A stretch of DNA of 64,000 nucleotides, from assembly GCF_000577335.1 (NCBI RefSeq), contig NZ_CBYL010000013.1, positions 1-64,000 of the forward strand, in the 5' to 3' direction. Position 1 is the first letter of the stretch. Each line of letters opens with the position of its first letter. The position numbers and the translations under genes are program-made. The DNA comes from Faecalispora jeddahensis (lineage in GTDB: Bacteria > Bacillota > Clostridia > Oscillospirales > Acutalibacteraceae). Below the pieces are notes generated by a model that was not told the origin of the DNA, searched no databases, and worked only from the letters and a program-made list of their open reading frames with translations. This document shows positions 41,705 through 50,496 of the stretch, piece by piece.

Positions 41705-43189
41705 ATGAACCAGTTTTATCAAATTAATCCGAAAGATACGGTCATCGTCGCACTGCAGCCGATTCCCGCGGGAACGGTGCTCGACGTGGACGGACAAGAG
41801 CTGATCACGGTAAACGATGTGCCGCCGGGCCATAAGATTGCACTGAAAGAGATGGAGAAGGGGGAGCCGATCATCAAATACGGCTTTCCCATCGGCACCG
41901 CGGCCCGCCCGATTCAGCGCGGGGAGTGGGTGCATACCCATAATGTCAAAACAACGCTCGGCGAGCTGCTGGATTACACCTATACGCCCGATTTTCACGA
42001 GCTGGAGGCCATCGCGCCAAAAAGCTTTCAGGGCTTCCGCAGAAAAGACGGTAAGGTGGGCGTTCGCAACGAGGTTTGGATCATCCCGACCGTGGGGTGC
42101 GTCAATTCCATCGTCAAGCAGATAGAGCTGCAGTCCCAGCAGTTTTTAACCCCCGAGCTGGACGGCATCTTCTGCTATACCCATCCCTACGGCTGTTCGC
42201 AGCTTTCCGGCGACCATGTGAACACCCAGCTGGCTCTGGCGGGGATGGCGCATCACCCGAACGCCGGAGCGGTTTTGGTGGTGGGCCTCGGCTGTGAAAA
42301 CAACACCATGGAGCAGATGAAGAAGGTGCTGGGGGATTACAACCCCGAGCGCATCAAATTCATGATCTGTCAGGAATTTGAAGACGAGGTGGAAGAGGGC
42401 GTCCGTCTGATGGAAGAGCTGTGCCGGTATGCGTCGCAGTTCCATCGGGAGGAGTGCAGCGTTTCCGATCTCGTGATTGGCCTGAAATGCGGCGGCTCCG
42501 ACGGTTTCTCCGGCATCACCGCGAATCCGCTCGTCGGCGCGTTTTCCGATCTGCTGGTCGCGCAGGGCGGCACCAGTATTTTAACCGAGGTGCCGGAGAT
42601 GTTCGGCGCTGAAACGATCCTGATGAACCGCGGAAAAGACCGTCAGACCTTTGACAAGACGGTCGATCTGATCAACAACTTTAAAAAATACTTTATGCGC
42701 TATGGGGAAGAGATCGACTCTAACCCATCCCCCGGCAACAAGGCCGGCGGAATCACCACACTGGAGGATAAATCCCTCGGCTGCATCCAGAAGGGCGGCA
42801 GCAGCAAGGTGGTGGATGTCCTGAGTTACGGTCAGGCAGTTACCCAGAAAGGGCTGAACCTGCTGCAAGGGCCGGGCAACGATCTGGTGGCGTCCACAGC
42901 GCTGGCGATTTCCGGGGCGCATATCGTCCTGTTTACCACGGGCCGCGGCACGCCGTTTGCCTGTCCTGTTCCTACCATCAAGATTTCCAGCAACACGGCG
43001 CTCAGCCAGAAAAAATCCGGATGGATCGACTTTAACGCCGGTCAGCTTCTGGAGGGCCGTTCCATGCGCGATGTCGCCGAGGAATTTTTCAATTTTGTCG
43101 TGGATGTTGCTTCCGGCAGCAAGCACGCAAAATCCGAAAGCCTGGACAAGCGCGACCTGCCGATCTTTAAAGACGGCGTAACACTCTGA
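41705..43189 (+). CDS. uxaA: Altronate dehydratase
   Basis: This 494-residue enzyme converts D-altronate to 2-keto-3-deoxygluconate. It carries an N-terminal SAF domain (about 12-85, GHKIALKEMEKGEPIIKYG) and the C-terminal catalytic region (GKVGVRNEVWIIPTVGC, YTHPYGCSQLSGDH, LKCGGSDGFSGITANPLVG, KAGGITTLEDKSLGCIQKGG) with conserved cysteines for the metal centre. The length matches E. coli UxaA. It forms an operon with uxaB. The same fold is encoded as two separate genes at 14460 and 14912. Confidence 0.95.
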   Translation: MNQFYQINPKDTVIVALQPIPAGTVLDVDGQELITVNDVPPGHKIALKEMEKGEPIIKYGFPIGTAARPIQRGEWVHTHNVKTTLGELLDYTYTPDFHELEAIAPKSFQGFRRKDGKVGVRNEVWIIPTVGCVNSIVKQIELQSQQFLTPELDGIFCYTHPYGCSQLSGDHVNTQLALAGMAHHPNAGAVLVVGLGCENNTMEQMKKVLGDYNPERIKFMICQEFEDEVEEGVRLMEELCRYASQFHREECSVSDLVIGLKCGGSDGFSGITANPLVGAFSDLLVAQGGTSILTEVPEMFGAETILMNRGKDRQTFDKTVDLINNFKKYFMRYGEEIDSNPSPGNKAGGITTLEDKSLGCIQKGGSSKVVDVLSYGQAVTQKGLNLLQGPGNDLVASTALAISGAHIVLFTTGRGTPFACPVPTIKISSNTALSQKKSGWIDFNAGQLLEGRSMRDVAEEFFNFVVDVASGSKHAKSESLDKRDLPIFKDGVTL

Positions 43190-43447
43190 TTCCGCTTATA
43201 TCGATTCCCTTTTATGCGGCGCCCTTGCTTTTGCGGGGGGCGCTGCTTTCATATGGTGGAAGGAAAGTCTGAATATACCATTTTTGCTCATTTGTCAATA
43301 GAACACAGTGGTGCTTTGTGTTTGTGATATACTGTAAAAAAGCTTGTTGCGATGCTAAACCATTACTTAGAATGATGGTACTCGCAACATAATATTGTAG
43401 GATAGCCTCTTTATCGTTTAAATAAAAGGAGAATAGGAGGAATTGGT
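43190..43447 (+). other. Leader region of the CPBP gene with hairpins
   Basis: GCGCCC near 43217 can pair with GGGCGC near 43237, a possible terminator of the uxaBA transcript. A longer interrupted stem, GTTGCGA...ACCAT with ATGGT...TCGCAAC, lies at about 43347-43390. AGGAGG precedes the next ATG. No gene seen. Confidence 0.4.
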
Positions 43448-44413
43448 ATGCAAGAAAAGGAACCCGTTGAAGGCAGTACAATCGGCTTGCAGGAGAGTAA
43501 ACAGGATTTAAAAGAAATTGCGTCTTTCGCGAACCGTCTTCTGCTTCTTTTTCTCTCTTCTTACGGTTTGTCTTCGATTGTTGTACAGATTGTTCAAAGA
43601 AGCGTGAAAAGCGCATTGGTGGATGATTTAAGCCAAATTTTACAGTTGTGCATCGCTTTGATCCTTGCACTTGTTTTCGGCAGCTGCCTGTTTCGGATGA
43701 CTCCGAAGCAGATTGTCTTTGGAAAAAGGACAGATCCTAAGCTGCCGGCGATTGACAGTGCTTTTTTAATGTTATCTCTTTTCTTCTTTGAATGGGGAAT
43801 TGTTTTATTGAGTATTCCTTTTTTGAAGAGATCTTCCCCTGATGACTTTAACCCAGATCCCTTTTTCTATTTGATGACATCGATAATAGGCTTCTGCATT
43901 CTCGTCCCTGTGAATGAAGAAATTCTATTCCGAAGAATCGGTTTTCAGTATGTGCAAAAATATGGGACGATGTTTGCTGTCGTGACTTCTTCCGTCGTTT
44001 TTGCATTCGCACACGGTGTCCGTTTTCAAGTCTTTTATGCTCTCTTACTTGGATTGTGCGCCGGAATCCTCTTTGCCAAAACCGGGAGTATTTTGTGGCC
44101 CATTCTTCTGCATACGGCGCATAACGGCTTTATGGTGGCGATGACCTATCTATTTCCCTTTTACGAAGGAATCCCATCCCTCCGCTTTTATTCTCTTTGG
44201 GTTCTGTTCACTGTGCTATGTGTTATATGCTTTCTCCTTTATACTGCTCGTCAGAAGATTAGTCTGCGGGATCTTTCCATAAAAGCAGGTATGAAAAAAA
44301 TCTGGACACAGATGAAATCCGATAAAAGCAAATATAAGGCCTATTTTACTTCAGCAGGCGGGCTTGGCTTTATTGTGATGGCTGTCATTAATTTATTAGC
44401 TGGACTGACCTGA
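43448..44413 (+). CDS. CPBP family intramembrane metalloprotease
   Basis: This 321-residue protein with about eight hydrophobic helices carries the Abi/CPBP motifs NEEILFRRIGFQYVQ (EExxxR) at about residues 158-172, FAHG and the later HTAHNG. These supply the catalytic glutamates and metal-binding histidines of type II CAAX prenyl endopeptidase relatives. Bacterial members act in protein processing or bacteriocin self-immunity; no bacteriocin gene is seen nearby. The last 50 residues form a soluble basic region plus one final membrane helix. Confidence 0.88.
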   Translation: MQEKEPVEGSTIGLQESKQDLKEIASFANRLLLLFLSSYGLSSIVVQIVQRSVKSALVDDLSQILQLCIALILALVFGSCLFRMTPKQIVFGKRTDPKLPAIDSAFLMLSLFFFEWGIVLLSIPFLKRSSPDDFNPDPFFYLMTSIIGFCILVPVNEEILFRRIGFQYVQKYGTMFAVVTSSVVFAFAHGVRFQVFYALLLGLCAGILFAKTGSILWPILLHTAHNGFMVAMTYLFPFYEGIPSLRFYSLWVLFTVLCVICFLLYTARQKISLRDLSIKAGMKKIWTQMKSDKSKYKAYFTSAGGLGFIVMAVINLLAGLT

Positions 44414-44546
44414 TGAAGGCAAAGCCGTAATGAAGTGTCCCACCATTTAGATCTGTTTTCATTTAATGCTCACTAAAATAACGAGAGCAAACAACGCCCA
44501 CTCAACTCCAACTTCCCACACCTAATATTTCATAGGGGGTCGCAAT

Positions 44547-45830
44547 TTGTCTTTTGTAGCGTCTAAAATAAAATCCCTGCGAAAAAACCAGTTTTTTAAG
44601 AATGTGGCGGTCCTGAGCAGCGGCACGGCGGTGGCACAGCTCCTATTGCCTCTTGCGTCCCTGTGGATTTTGAGCCGGCTCTATGCACCGGAGCTCTGGG
44701 GCATTTATGGCATTTATGGTTCGATTACGACCATCACGCAGCAAGTCGCCTGTTTTCGCTACGATTATGCGATTGTAGTGGCGGACAGCGATGAGGAGGC
44801 CGGCGGTGCTTTTGTGCTCAGCGCAGCGCTGGCGGCTCTGTTTTCGGCCTTTATCGGCCTCGTGATGTGGCCCTTCATCCCTTCTCTCGGCGTGGCGCTG
44901 AATCTCACGGGCGGCGCGGAGCACACGCTCTGGATGGTTCCGTTGACGACGGTTATCTTTAGTCTTACTAACGCGCTCAATTATTACAATGTGCGGTTTG
45001 AAAAATATAAGGTAATTTCGGTTTCCAACATCATCCGCGTTTCGGTGATGATCGTCTCGCAAATAGGGCTCGCCTTGCTGGGCACCGGCTATTGGGGGCT
45101 GATTGTCGGGCAGTTTTTGTCGTATTTCTTCGGCAACTTCCGAATGGTGATGACGCTCAAGGGCCGTATTCACCGCTCGATGTTCCGCCTCTCCTTTTTA
45201 AAGAAAGTGGCGCGCAAAAATGTAGCGTACCCCAAATACATGCTGCCGAGCGCTATCGCCAACAGCCTTGCCATGAATATAATGGGCGTATTTACCCAGA
45301 TGAGTTACGGCAGGGTGATGAATGGCTATTACAGCCAAATCAACCGACTGTTGGGGCAGCCGGCACAGCTGATTTCTCAGGCGGTTTCCCAAGTGTTTCT
45401 GCGGGGCGCGGCAGTGGATAAGTACAACGGCAAAAAGCTCAGCAAAACGTTTGCTACCACGACCAAATGGCTGCTTATTATTGCTGTATTCCCATTCGGC
45501 GTACTGCTGCTGTGGGGTGAACCCATCATTTCTCGATTTTTAGGTGAGGAATGGTTGCCCATGGCGGAATACCTCAGATATTTGATTCCGCTGTTTATGG
45601 TGCGCTTTGTGGTGACGCCGCTCATAAACTCCGCCATCGCGCTTGGGCGCCAAAAGGCAACGATGGTATGGCAGTTCTTTTTGCTCACCGTGGTTTTGAT
45701 TCCGTCGCTATTAACGATGGTTATCCCGATGACTTATGCGCAGTATCTACTTGCGGCCAGTCTGCCGATGGCGGCGGCCTACCTGATCTTCTACCGCTTT
45801 TGCCAGAAGATTGTTAAGAGCACCGCATGA
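44547..45830 (+). CDS. Oligosaccharide flippase (Wzx/MOP family)
   Basis: This 427-residue polytopic protein of the polysaccharide biosynthesis/MOP superfamily starts at TTG 44547 after AGGGGG. It begins with KNQFFKNVAVLSSGTAVAQLLLPLASLWILSRLYAPELWGIYGIYGS, typical of Wzx-like proteins that flip lipid-linked glycans across the membrane. About 12 helices are visible. No glycosyltransferase genes are adjacent, so it stands alone here, and its glycan is unknown. Confidence 0.85.
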   Translation: MSFVASKIKSLRKNQFFKNVAVLSSGTAVAQLLLPLASLWILSRLYAPELWGIYGIYGSITTITQQVACFRYDYAIVVADSDEEAGGAFVLSAALAALFSAFIGLVMWPFIPSLGVALNLTGGAEHTLWMVPLTTVIFSLTNALNYYNVRFEKYKVISVSNIIRVSVMIVSQIGLALLGTGYWGLIVGQFLSYFFGNFRMVMTLKGRIHRSMFRLSFLKKVARKNVAYPKYMLPSAIANSLAMNIMGVFTQMSYGRVMNGYYSQINRLLGQPAQLISQAVSQVFLRGAAVDKYNGKKLSKTFATTTKWLLIIAVFPFGVLLLWGEPIISRFLGEEWLPMAEYLRYLIPLFMVRFVVTPLINSAIALGRQKATMVWQFFLLTVVLIPSLLTMVIPMTYAQYLLAASLPMAAAYLIFYRFCQKIVKSTA

Positions 45831-45951
45831 AATTTTATCTGTTTCCCCGCATTCGACGGGAACAGAAGAGAGATGATAATCAGTAGGGGCGTGTTTTTAG
45901 GTATAGCATGTTAGAGGATAGATAATTATTGATTTAGACTCCCCACCCCAA

Positions 45952-46185
45952 GTGGCAAAACACGTAAAGAAAAGAATAGGGGCGAGAGGTTACTGCTTTC
46001 AGTGTTGTGTCTTGTATTTACCATCCCTTGTTTTCGTTCACGATGTTCTCGGAATAATGAAAACATTTATCGATCGCTTGGCCTACAGCGCACGTTTATT
46101 CCAGTATGCGGGTAGGTCAGGGTTTACAGTAACAACAACCTCCGGTTTGGGAGCAGAGGCTGCGGTAAATCCGTTGAGTGCCAAA
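45952..46185 (+). pseudogene. Flavodoxin-fold reductase remnant
   Basis: One frame contains PSLVFVHDVLGIMKTFIDRLAYSARLFQYAGRSGFTVTTTSGLG in shorter blocks typical of the middle of NADPH-dependent FMN reductase/multimeric flavodoxin proteins (PxYxxxVSGxMKxFIDRLAY). The N-terminal FMN phosphate loop and the C-terminal third are absent, and no ribosome site is present. It is a degraded fragment between the flippase and msrAB genes. Confidence 0.6.
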
Positions 46186-46204
46186 GGCTTCCCCTGGCGC
46201 GCCT

Positions 46205-47155
46205 TCAGCGGACGAGCGGCAGAAGGTATCCATAGCCTTCGCGCTCCATTTCTTCTTTCGGGATAAACCTTAGCGCGGCGCTGTTGATGCAGTACCGCTG
46301 GCCGCCCAGCTCCTTCGGACCATCCGGGAATACGTGACCCAGATGGGCGTCACCCACACGGCTTTTGACCTCTGTGCGCAGCATCCCGTGAGAGGAGTCG
46401 GTTTGTTCCCGTACCACATTGGGATCAATCGGTTTTGCAAAGCTGGGCCACCCGCAGCCGGAATCAAATTTATCGCTGGAAGAAAAAAGCGGTTCTCCGG
46501 TTGTGATGTCCACATAGATGCCAGAGCGGAATTGATGGTCGAACTCATTCTGGAATGGCGGCTCCGTCGCCTGCTGCTGCGTCACCTTGTATTGCAAAGG
46601 CGTTAAGCTGCTGCGCAGGGTCTCGTCGTCGGGCAATTGATAGTCCGCAGGGTTCACGACCGCCTGCTTGACTTTTTCAAACTGTACCGGAGCAATATGG
46701 CAATAGCCGCCCGGGTTCTTGTCCAGGTATTTCTGGTGGTATTCTTCTGCCGGGAAGTAATTCAAAAGCGGCTGTACCTCAATCGCAATGCAGCGGTCGT
46801 ATCGCTTTTGCAGGCGGGCCAAAGACTGTTCGATCACCGGCAGATCGTCTGCATCGGTGTAATAGATTCCAGTGCGGTACTGACGCCCGACATCGCCGCC
46901 CTGCCGGTTGAGCGACAGCGGATTGATCGAACCGTAGTATAGCTCCAGCAAAAATCCCAGAGACAGCTTCTGTGGATCATAAACAACGCGCACCGTTTCG
47001 GCATGTCCGGTGTTTTGGTTGCAAACCTCTTCATAGGTCGGGGAATCCGTCGTTCCGTTTGCATAGCCGGTCTGTGTGGATAAGACTCCGGGAATAGCAG
47101 AGAGGTATTTTTCAGTACCCCAAAAACATCCGCCCGCTAAATAGATTTCTGACAT
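46205..47155 (-). CDS. msrAB: Fused peptide methionine sulfoxide reductase MsrA-MsrB
   Basis: This 316-residue bifunctional enzyme repairs S- and R-methionine sulfoxide in proteins. The MsrA part begins [15 protein letters not shown] with catalytic Cys10 and includes [16 protein letters not shown] and GHAETV. The MsrB part shows [32 protein letters not shown] and the catalytic [11 protein letters not shown]. The start is placed at ATG 47155 (MSEIYLAGG), preceded by GGAGGCAGTGTT; the frame continues upstream without homology. No signal peptide, so cytosolic. Confidence 0.95.
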   Translation of the reverse strand: MSEIYLAGGCFWGTEKYLSAIPGVLSTQTGYANGTTDSPTYEEVCNQNTGHAETVRVVYDPQKLSLGFLLELYYGSINPLSLNRQGGDVGRQYRTGIYYTDADDLPVIEQSLARLQKRYDRCIAIEVQPLLNYFPAEEYHQKYLDKNPGGYCHIAPVQFEKVKQAVVNPADYQLPDDETLRSSLTPLQYKVTQQQATEPPFQNEFDHQFRSGIYVDITTGEPLFSSSDKFDSGCGWPSFAKPIDPNVVREQTDSSHGMLRTEVKSRVGDAHLGHVFPDGPKELGGQRYCINSAALRFIPKEEMEREGYGYLLPLVR

Positions 47156-47280
47156 AACACTGCCTCCGTTCTGTTTTTTTATTGGTGAATAGAGCTTGTT
47201 CCAAATTCGGATACAAGCTGATGATGACATAACGGCAATCATAAAACCGTATTTTATTATGAAAAGAAGTTCCCTGAGAC

Positions 47281-47533
47281 TATTATAGCATAAGCTCAGA
47301 ACTATATTGATAAAAGAACTGCCAGAGAAAACAAAACCGCTAAGCCGGTGGTTCCATGCTCTCTCAGGCGCTTTGCTTTCGCTTACGCCGTGAGGTTATT
47401 ATAGCACAAGCTCAAAACTATATTGATAAAAGAACTGCTCAAGAAAACAAAATCGCTAAGCCGGTGCTTCAATGTTCTCTCAGGCATCGAAAGCTTTGCT
47501 TTCGCTTATGCCGTGAGGTTATTATAGCATAAA
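47281..47533. repeat. Tandem repeat, two copies of about 120 bp plus a partial copy
   Basis: Copy A at 47281-47396 (116 bp), copy B at 47397-47519 (123 bp) and a partial third copy at 47520-47533 each begin TATTATAGCA. Shared blocks include ACTATATTGATAAAAGAACTG and CGCTAAGCCGGTG. Each copy carries a hairpin CTCA-GGC...GCC-GTGAG around CTTTGCTTTCGCTTA. There is no open frame. It lies between the tRNA-Leu terminator and msrAB. Confidence 0.8.
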
Positions 47534-47603
47534 CAGACAAAAGTCATACGGCGCGGCGAAAATGGAGGGGATTATTCTATTTCAAAATGGAATTTAAGAT
47601 ATA

Positions 47604-47638
47604 AAAAGACAGAGCAGAAACAATTGTTTCTGCTCTGT
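47604..47638 (-). terminator. Terminator of tRNA-Leu
   Basis: A perfect 30-bp palindrome ACAGAGCAGAAACAA and complement (47609-47638); on the minus strand it is followed by CTTTTTAT. It abuts the tRNA 3' end. Confidence 0.85.
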
Positions 47639-47728
<90 letters not shown>

Positions 47729-47881
47729 TTTTCGCAATCGCTTGACTGCTTGAGTATTATAGCATGGCGATTTTTGTTTGTCAACAAGGTTTTCAAAAAA
47801 AATTCGACAATTTTTCTTTCGCCTCTCTTAATTCGACATTCGTGCAAAAGAACCCCGGAACGAATGCGGCCTAAGAGCATC

Positions 47882-48007
47882 TCAGAAAGAAAAGGATAAG
47901 ATCAAAATCTTTGATTTGGCGAGAATTTTCGCTATCGATTCGTGGCACATTTTGGCAATTTCGGCATTCTTACCGAAAGGATTACAAATAAGCGCCTGAT
48001 TATTCAT
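47882..48007 (-). CDS. Possible 41-residue protein
   Basis: ATG 48007 is preceded at four bases by TGGAGG on the minus strand and opens 41 codons (MNNQALICNPFGKNAEIAKM at the start). No family is recognised. It is divergent from the small gene at 48128. The ribosome site is the main support; it could be chance. Confidence 0.3.
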   Translation of the reverse strand: MNNQALICNPFGKNAEIAKMCHESIAKILAKSKILILSFSF

Positions 48008-48127
48008 AAAACCTCCATTTTTAATCAATTCAGGAAATAAACGTATATTTTGACAAGATTCACCATATGCATGCGCTATAATTAAAAACAGAAAATGAGT
48101 GATAAATAGAAAGGATGTATAACACTG

Positions 48128-48340
48128 ATGAGAATAATGGTAACAAAAGAAGAGCTGGAACGCAAACTGACTCAAGTCAGTCATAATGATTTAATTGAGT
48201 TATGCATTGTACCGGCGCAAAAAGATGGAGCGGAATATAACCCCGCATTTTTGCATCTCGGTTTCATACATAATGGACAATATTATGATTTGGAATCGAT
48301 CGATGCTTACTTCAATCAGGAAGGAATCAAAACCGCCTGA
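48128..48340 (+). CDS. Small hypothetical protein, 70 residues
   Basis: The product begins MRIMVTKEELERKLTQVSHNDL and ends YDLESIDAYFNQEGIKTA; it is a soluble, acidic, alpha/beta-type protein without recognised family. AAAGGATG lies about nine bases upstream, and TATAAT at about 48075 is a candidate -10 box. A terminator-like hairpin follows at 48427-48466. Confidence 0.55.
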   Translation: MRIMVTKEELERKLTQVSHNDLIELCIVPAQKDGAEYNPAFLHLGFIHNGQYYDLESIDAYFNQEGIKTA

Positions 48341-48426
48341 TTCAAGAATCTGCCATCACATAAGTATCATTTAAAGTGACTGAACCATCCCCAAGATATG
48401 ATTGTAAAAACCAAATATCCTAATCA

Positions 48427-48470
48427 CCCGAAAGGGCCCGTCTGTAGAAAGACGGGCCCTTTCGGGGGTT
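48427..48470 (+). terminator. GC-rich hairpin, probable terminator
   Basis: CCCGAAAGGGCCCGTCT and its complement surround GTAGAA; it lies about 85 bp after the small gene. Confidence 0.7.
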
Positions 48471-48486
48471 CATTACATAGTAATAT

Positions 48487-48670
48487 GGGAAAAGTGTGGC
48501 GTAAGCATCGGTAAGGCCGTTCTGCAGCCAGTGAAAGGTTCGCTGGCGCGTTGAGCAGCAAGGGAGGGTAGTTGTTCCGAAGTGCTGCCAAACCCTAAGA
48601 AATTCGGTTAAGAATCCGTCAAAGCAGCGTGCGTCCGGAATCTATGTGAATCATGAGTCATGTATTTTCC
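48487..48670 (+). ncRNA. Candidate structured RNA with pseudoknot
   Basis: This GC-rich stretch has no open frame in an AT-rich gap. The ends pair (GGGAAAA at 48487-48493 with TTTTCC at 48665-48670). Inside are GCCAGTG/CGCTGGC (48527-48533/48541-48547) and a hairpin GCAGCA/TGCTGC (48555-48560/48583-48588), whose loop AGGGT (48565-48569) complements ACCCT just 3' of the stem (48592-48596): an H-type pseudoknot. T-rich sequence begins at about 48706. I do not recognise the class; 6S RNA or the raiA motif are possible. Strand is assumed. Confidence 0.45.
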
Positions 48671-48909
48671 AGCCATTGAAATAACTTATTTGCATTCTAT
48701 CACGTTGTTATTTTTTAGTCAATCTAATTTTTAGAAATAATTTGATTTTTTTTGAAATATTTCTGCTTTCTGGCATTCAGAAAAAGACGTCATAAGCTCT
48801 TTCAGCCATGGAAAGCCGAAAGACAAATCCACAATCCTATAATAAAAATCCTCCTCTGTGCTTCGGTGATCCACAAAAACACAGGGGAGGAGAAAATGAT
48901 TTTCCGTTT
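48671..48909. other. AT-rich spacer, nothing recognised
   Basis: Contains T-rich stretches around 48706-48745 and a sequence GGAGGAGAAAATG at about 48886 that does not start a meaningful frame. No gene or repeat identified. Confidence 0.4.
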
Positions 48910-49392
48910 TTATAAAGTATGATAGAATAAGACAATATCCTCATAAGTACCGTCTTTCATCAAAAAACCGTGGGGAACGGTTCCGATTTCGATAAAGCCC
49001 AGCCTGCGGTATAAACGAATTGCATGTACGTTGCTTTTTACCACAGCATTGAATTGTAAAAGCTGAAAACCAAGGGCCTTGCTCTTTTCCAGTGAGTGCT
49101 TTACCAAAAGCTCCCCAATGCCCTTTCCTCTGGCCAAAGGCCGGATCATGTACCCTGCATTGGCCTGATGCCCGCATCGCCCTACGTTATTGGGGTGAAG
49201 AATGTACAAACCCGCCACTTCACCATCTTCTTCTGCAACCGCGGTAAAGCTCTGCTGTGCAAAAAATTCTTCTGCCTGTTCTGGCGTCAGAAAGTCTGTT
49301 TGCGGAAATGTATTTCCCTCTTCGATGATAGTGTTCCATATCTCCGTCAACGCGGGAACGTCCTGTATTTGATATTCTCTGATGATCGCCAT
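48910..49392 (-). CDS. GNAT family N-acetyltransferase
   Basis: This 160-residue protein begins MAIIREYQIQDVPALTEIWNTIIEEG. The acetyl-CoA motif A is RPLARGKGIGELLVKHSLEKSKALG, and motif B NVHAIRLYRRLGFIEIGTVP follows. It resembles phosphinothricin or amino-acid acetyltransferases (L-methionine sulfoximine type), but the substrate is not certain. The start is ATG 49392, seven bases after AGGAAG; the frame continues upstream without homology. Confidence 0.88.
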   Translation of the reverse strand: MAIIREYQIQDVPALTEIWNTIIEEGNTFPQTDFLTPEQAEEFFAQQSFTAVAEEDGEVAGLYILHPNNVGRCGHQANAGYMIRPLARGKGIGELLVKHSLEKSKALGFQLLQFNAVVKSNVHAIRLYRRLGFIEIGTVPHGFLMKDGTYEDIVLFYHTL

Positions 49393-49574
49393 CGTGCACT
49401 TCCTGTCTGCGGTTTTGCGCTGTATTGATTGAGAAAAGTATAGCACAAAGCAACTTTCCTGACAAGAAAACAGCTTGCCTTTCACATTAATTTACAATAA
49501 AATGTAAAAAAGTATTGACTTTTTCAAATACCGGTGTTATTATAGTTAAGCGCTCTTGAAGAGCAACAAAATAT

Positions 49575-49651
<77 letters not shown>

Positions 49652-49656
49652 TATTT

Positions 49657-49700
49657 AATATTACGAGAAGCCCATAGAAATATGGGCTTCTCGTAATATT
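49657..49700. terminator. Perfect 20-bp inverted repeat after tRNA-fMet
   Basis: AATATTACGAGAAGCCCATA and its complement surround GAAA, starting six bases after the tRNA. There is little T-run, but the position fits a tRNA terminator. Confidence 0.65.
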
Positions 49701-50496
49701 ATGATAAAATGATATATAATGGGCGAAGACAACTGAAATTGAAATCGTCCTTAGATACAATTTTTTGAGTGCCATTAATAATCGGGTCTGGTTTGTCCTA
49801 TATCTGGCTACTCTCACCAGATACGTATTTGCTCTTTCCTGCTATGCAGGTCAGGCGCGCTCACTTAACAAGTTCCAACTGTTAAGGTCGTGGCTGCACT
49901 ATCTATCATAAGAGTATTACTACACCCTATACCGATTTTGACATTCAATTTCTGTGAATCGCTACATCCACGATCTCATTCATTTGCCGGAAGGCAAAAA
50001 ACAAGAGCCTAGACGCAGCCGGTAAACTGTACGTCTAAGACCCTTGACAAGTATATGTTAACCATGCCACCATAAAGTAACACAGAAAACCAACCCTGTT
50101 AATGACATTTAGTCTTCAGAACGTACTTGACTTACGTTTTGATTAGTGTAAGAAACCGGCGAAATTTCTTACAGCTAATGCGTTGTTAATGGGGTTAAAT
50201 TATGTCTTTTCTTAAATTGTACCAATTGAGTGATTGGAAAGCAATAAAAACTTTAACTACTTAGTCATTATATATTTCAGTCGGACATTTTGTTCGACTG
50301 ATTTTTTATTTATTTTTAATGGTAAAATTTGGTTGAATAATGATACTTACAAAGCTATAATGGGAGTAAATGGTAAATTTCTATTATAGCAATAATATGC
50401 AATTCAACAACCATAATGGGACACAAAAAAGAAATACCTTGAAATTTTACAGCATTTGTAGATGCCTGTAAGGAGATTACTATTTGGAGGACTTCT
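49701..50496. other. AT-rich gap with a terminator and a small hairpin
   Basis: About 800 bp without a credible gene. TGTAAGAAA pairs with TTTCTTACA at 50147-50173. CAGTCG...CGACTG followed by ATTTTTTATTTATTTTT at 50278-50312 is a good intrinsic terminator, which implies that something is transcribed to the left of it, possibly an RNA or a decayed gene. The lower GC from here on suggests acquired DNA. Confidence 0.45.
50278..50312 (+). terminator. Intrinsic terminator upstream of the OLD gene
   Basis: CAGTCG and CGACTG with a loop of about 11 bases and a long T-rich tail. Confidence 0.65.

Noticed and set aside
40190-41998. 602-codon minus-strand frame
   Set aside because: Shadow of uxaB and the start of uxaA; no family features, high His/Gln/Arg content typical of shadows.
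47281-47533. CRISPR array
   Set aside because: Units are about 116-123 bp with no short constant repeat/variable spacer pattern and no cas genes.
48601-48660. Group II intron 5' end (GTGCGTCC)
   Set aside because: Only a few bases match the start consensus, with no reverse transcriptase gene or domain V/VI structure nearby.
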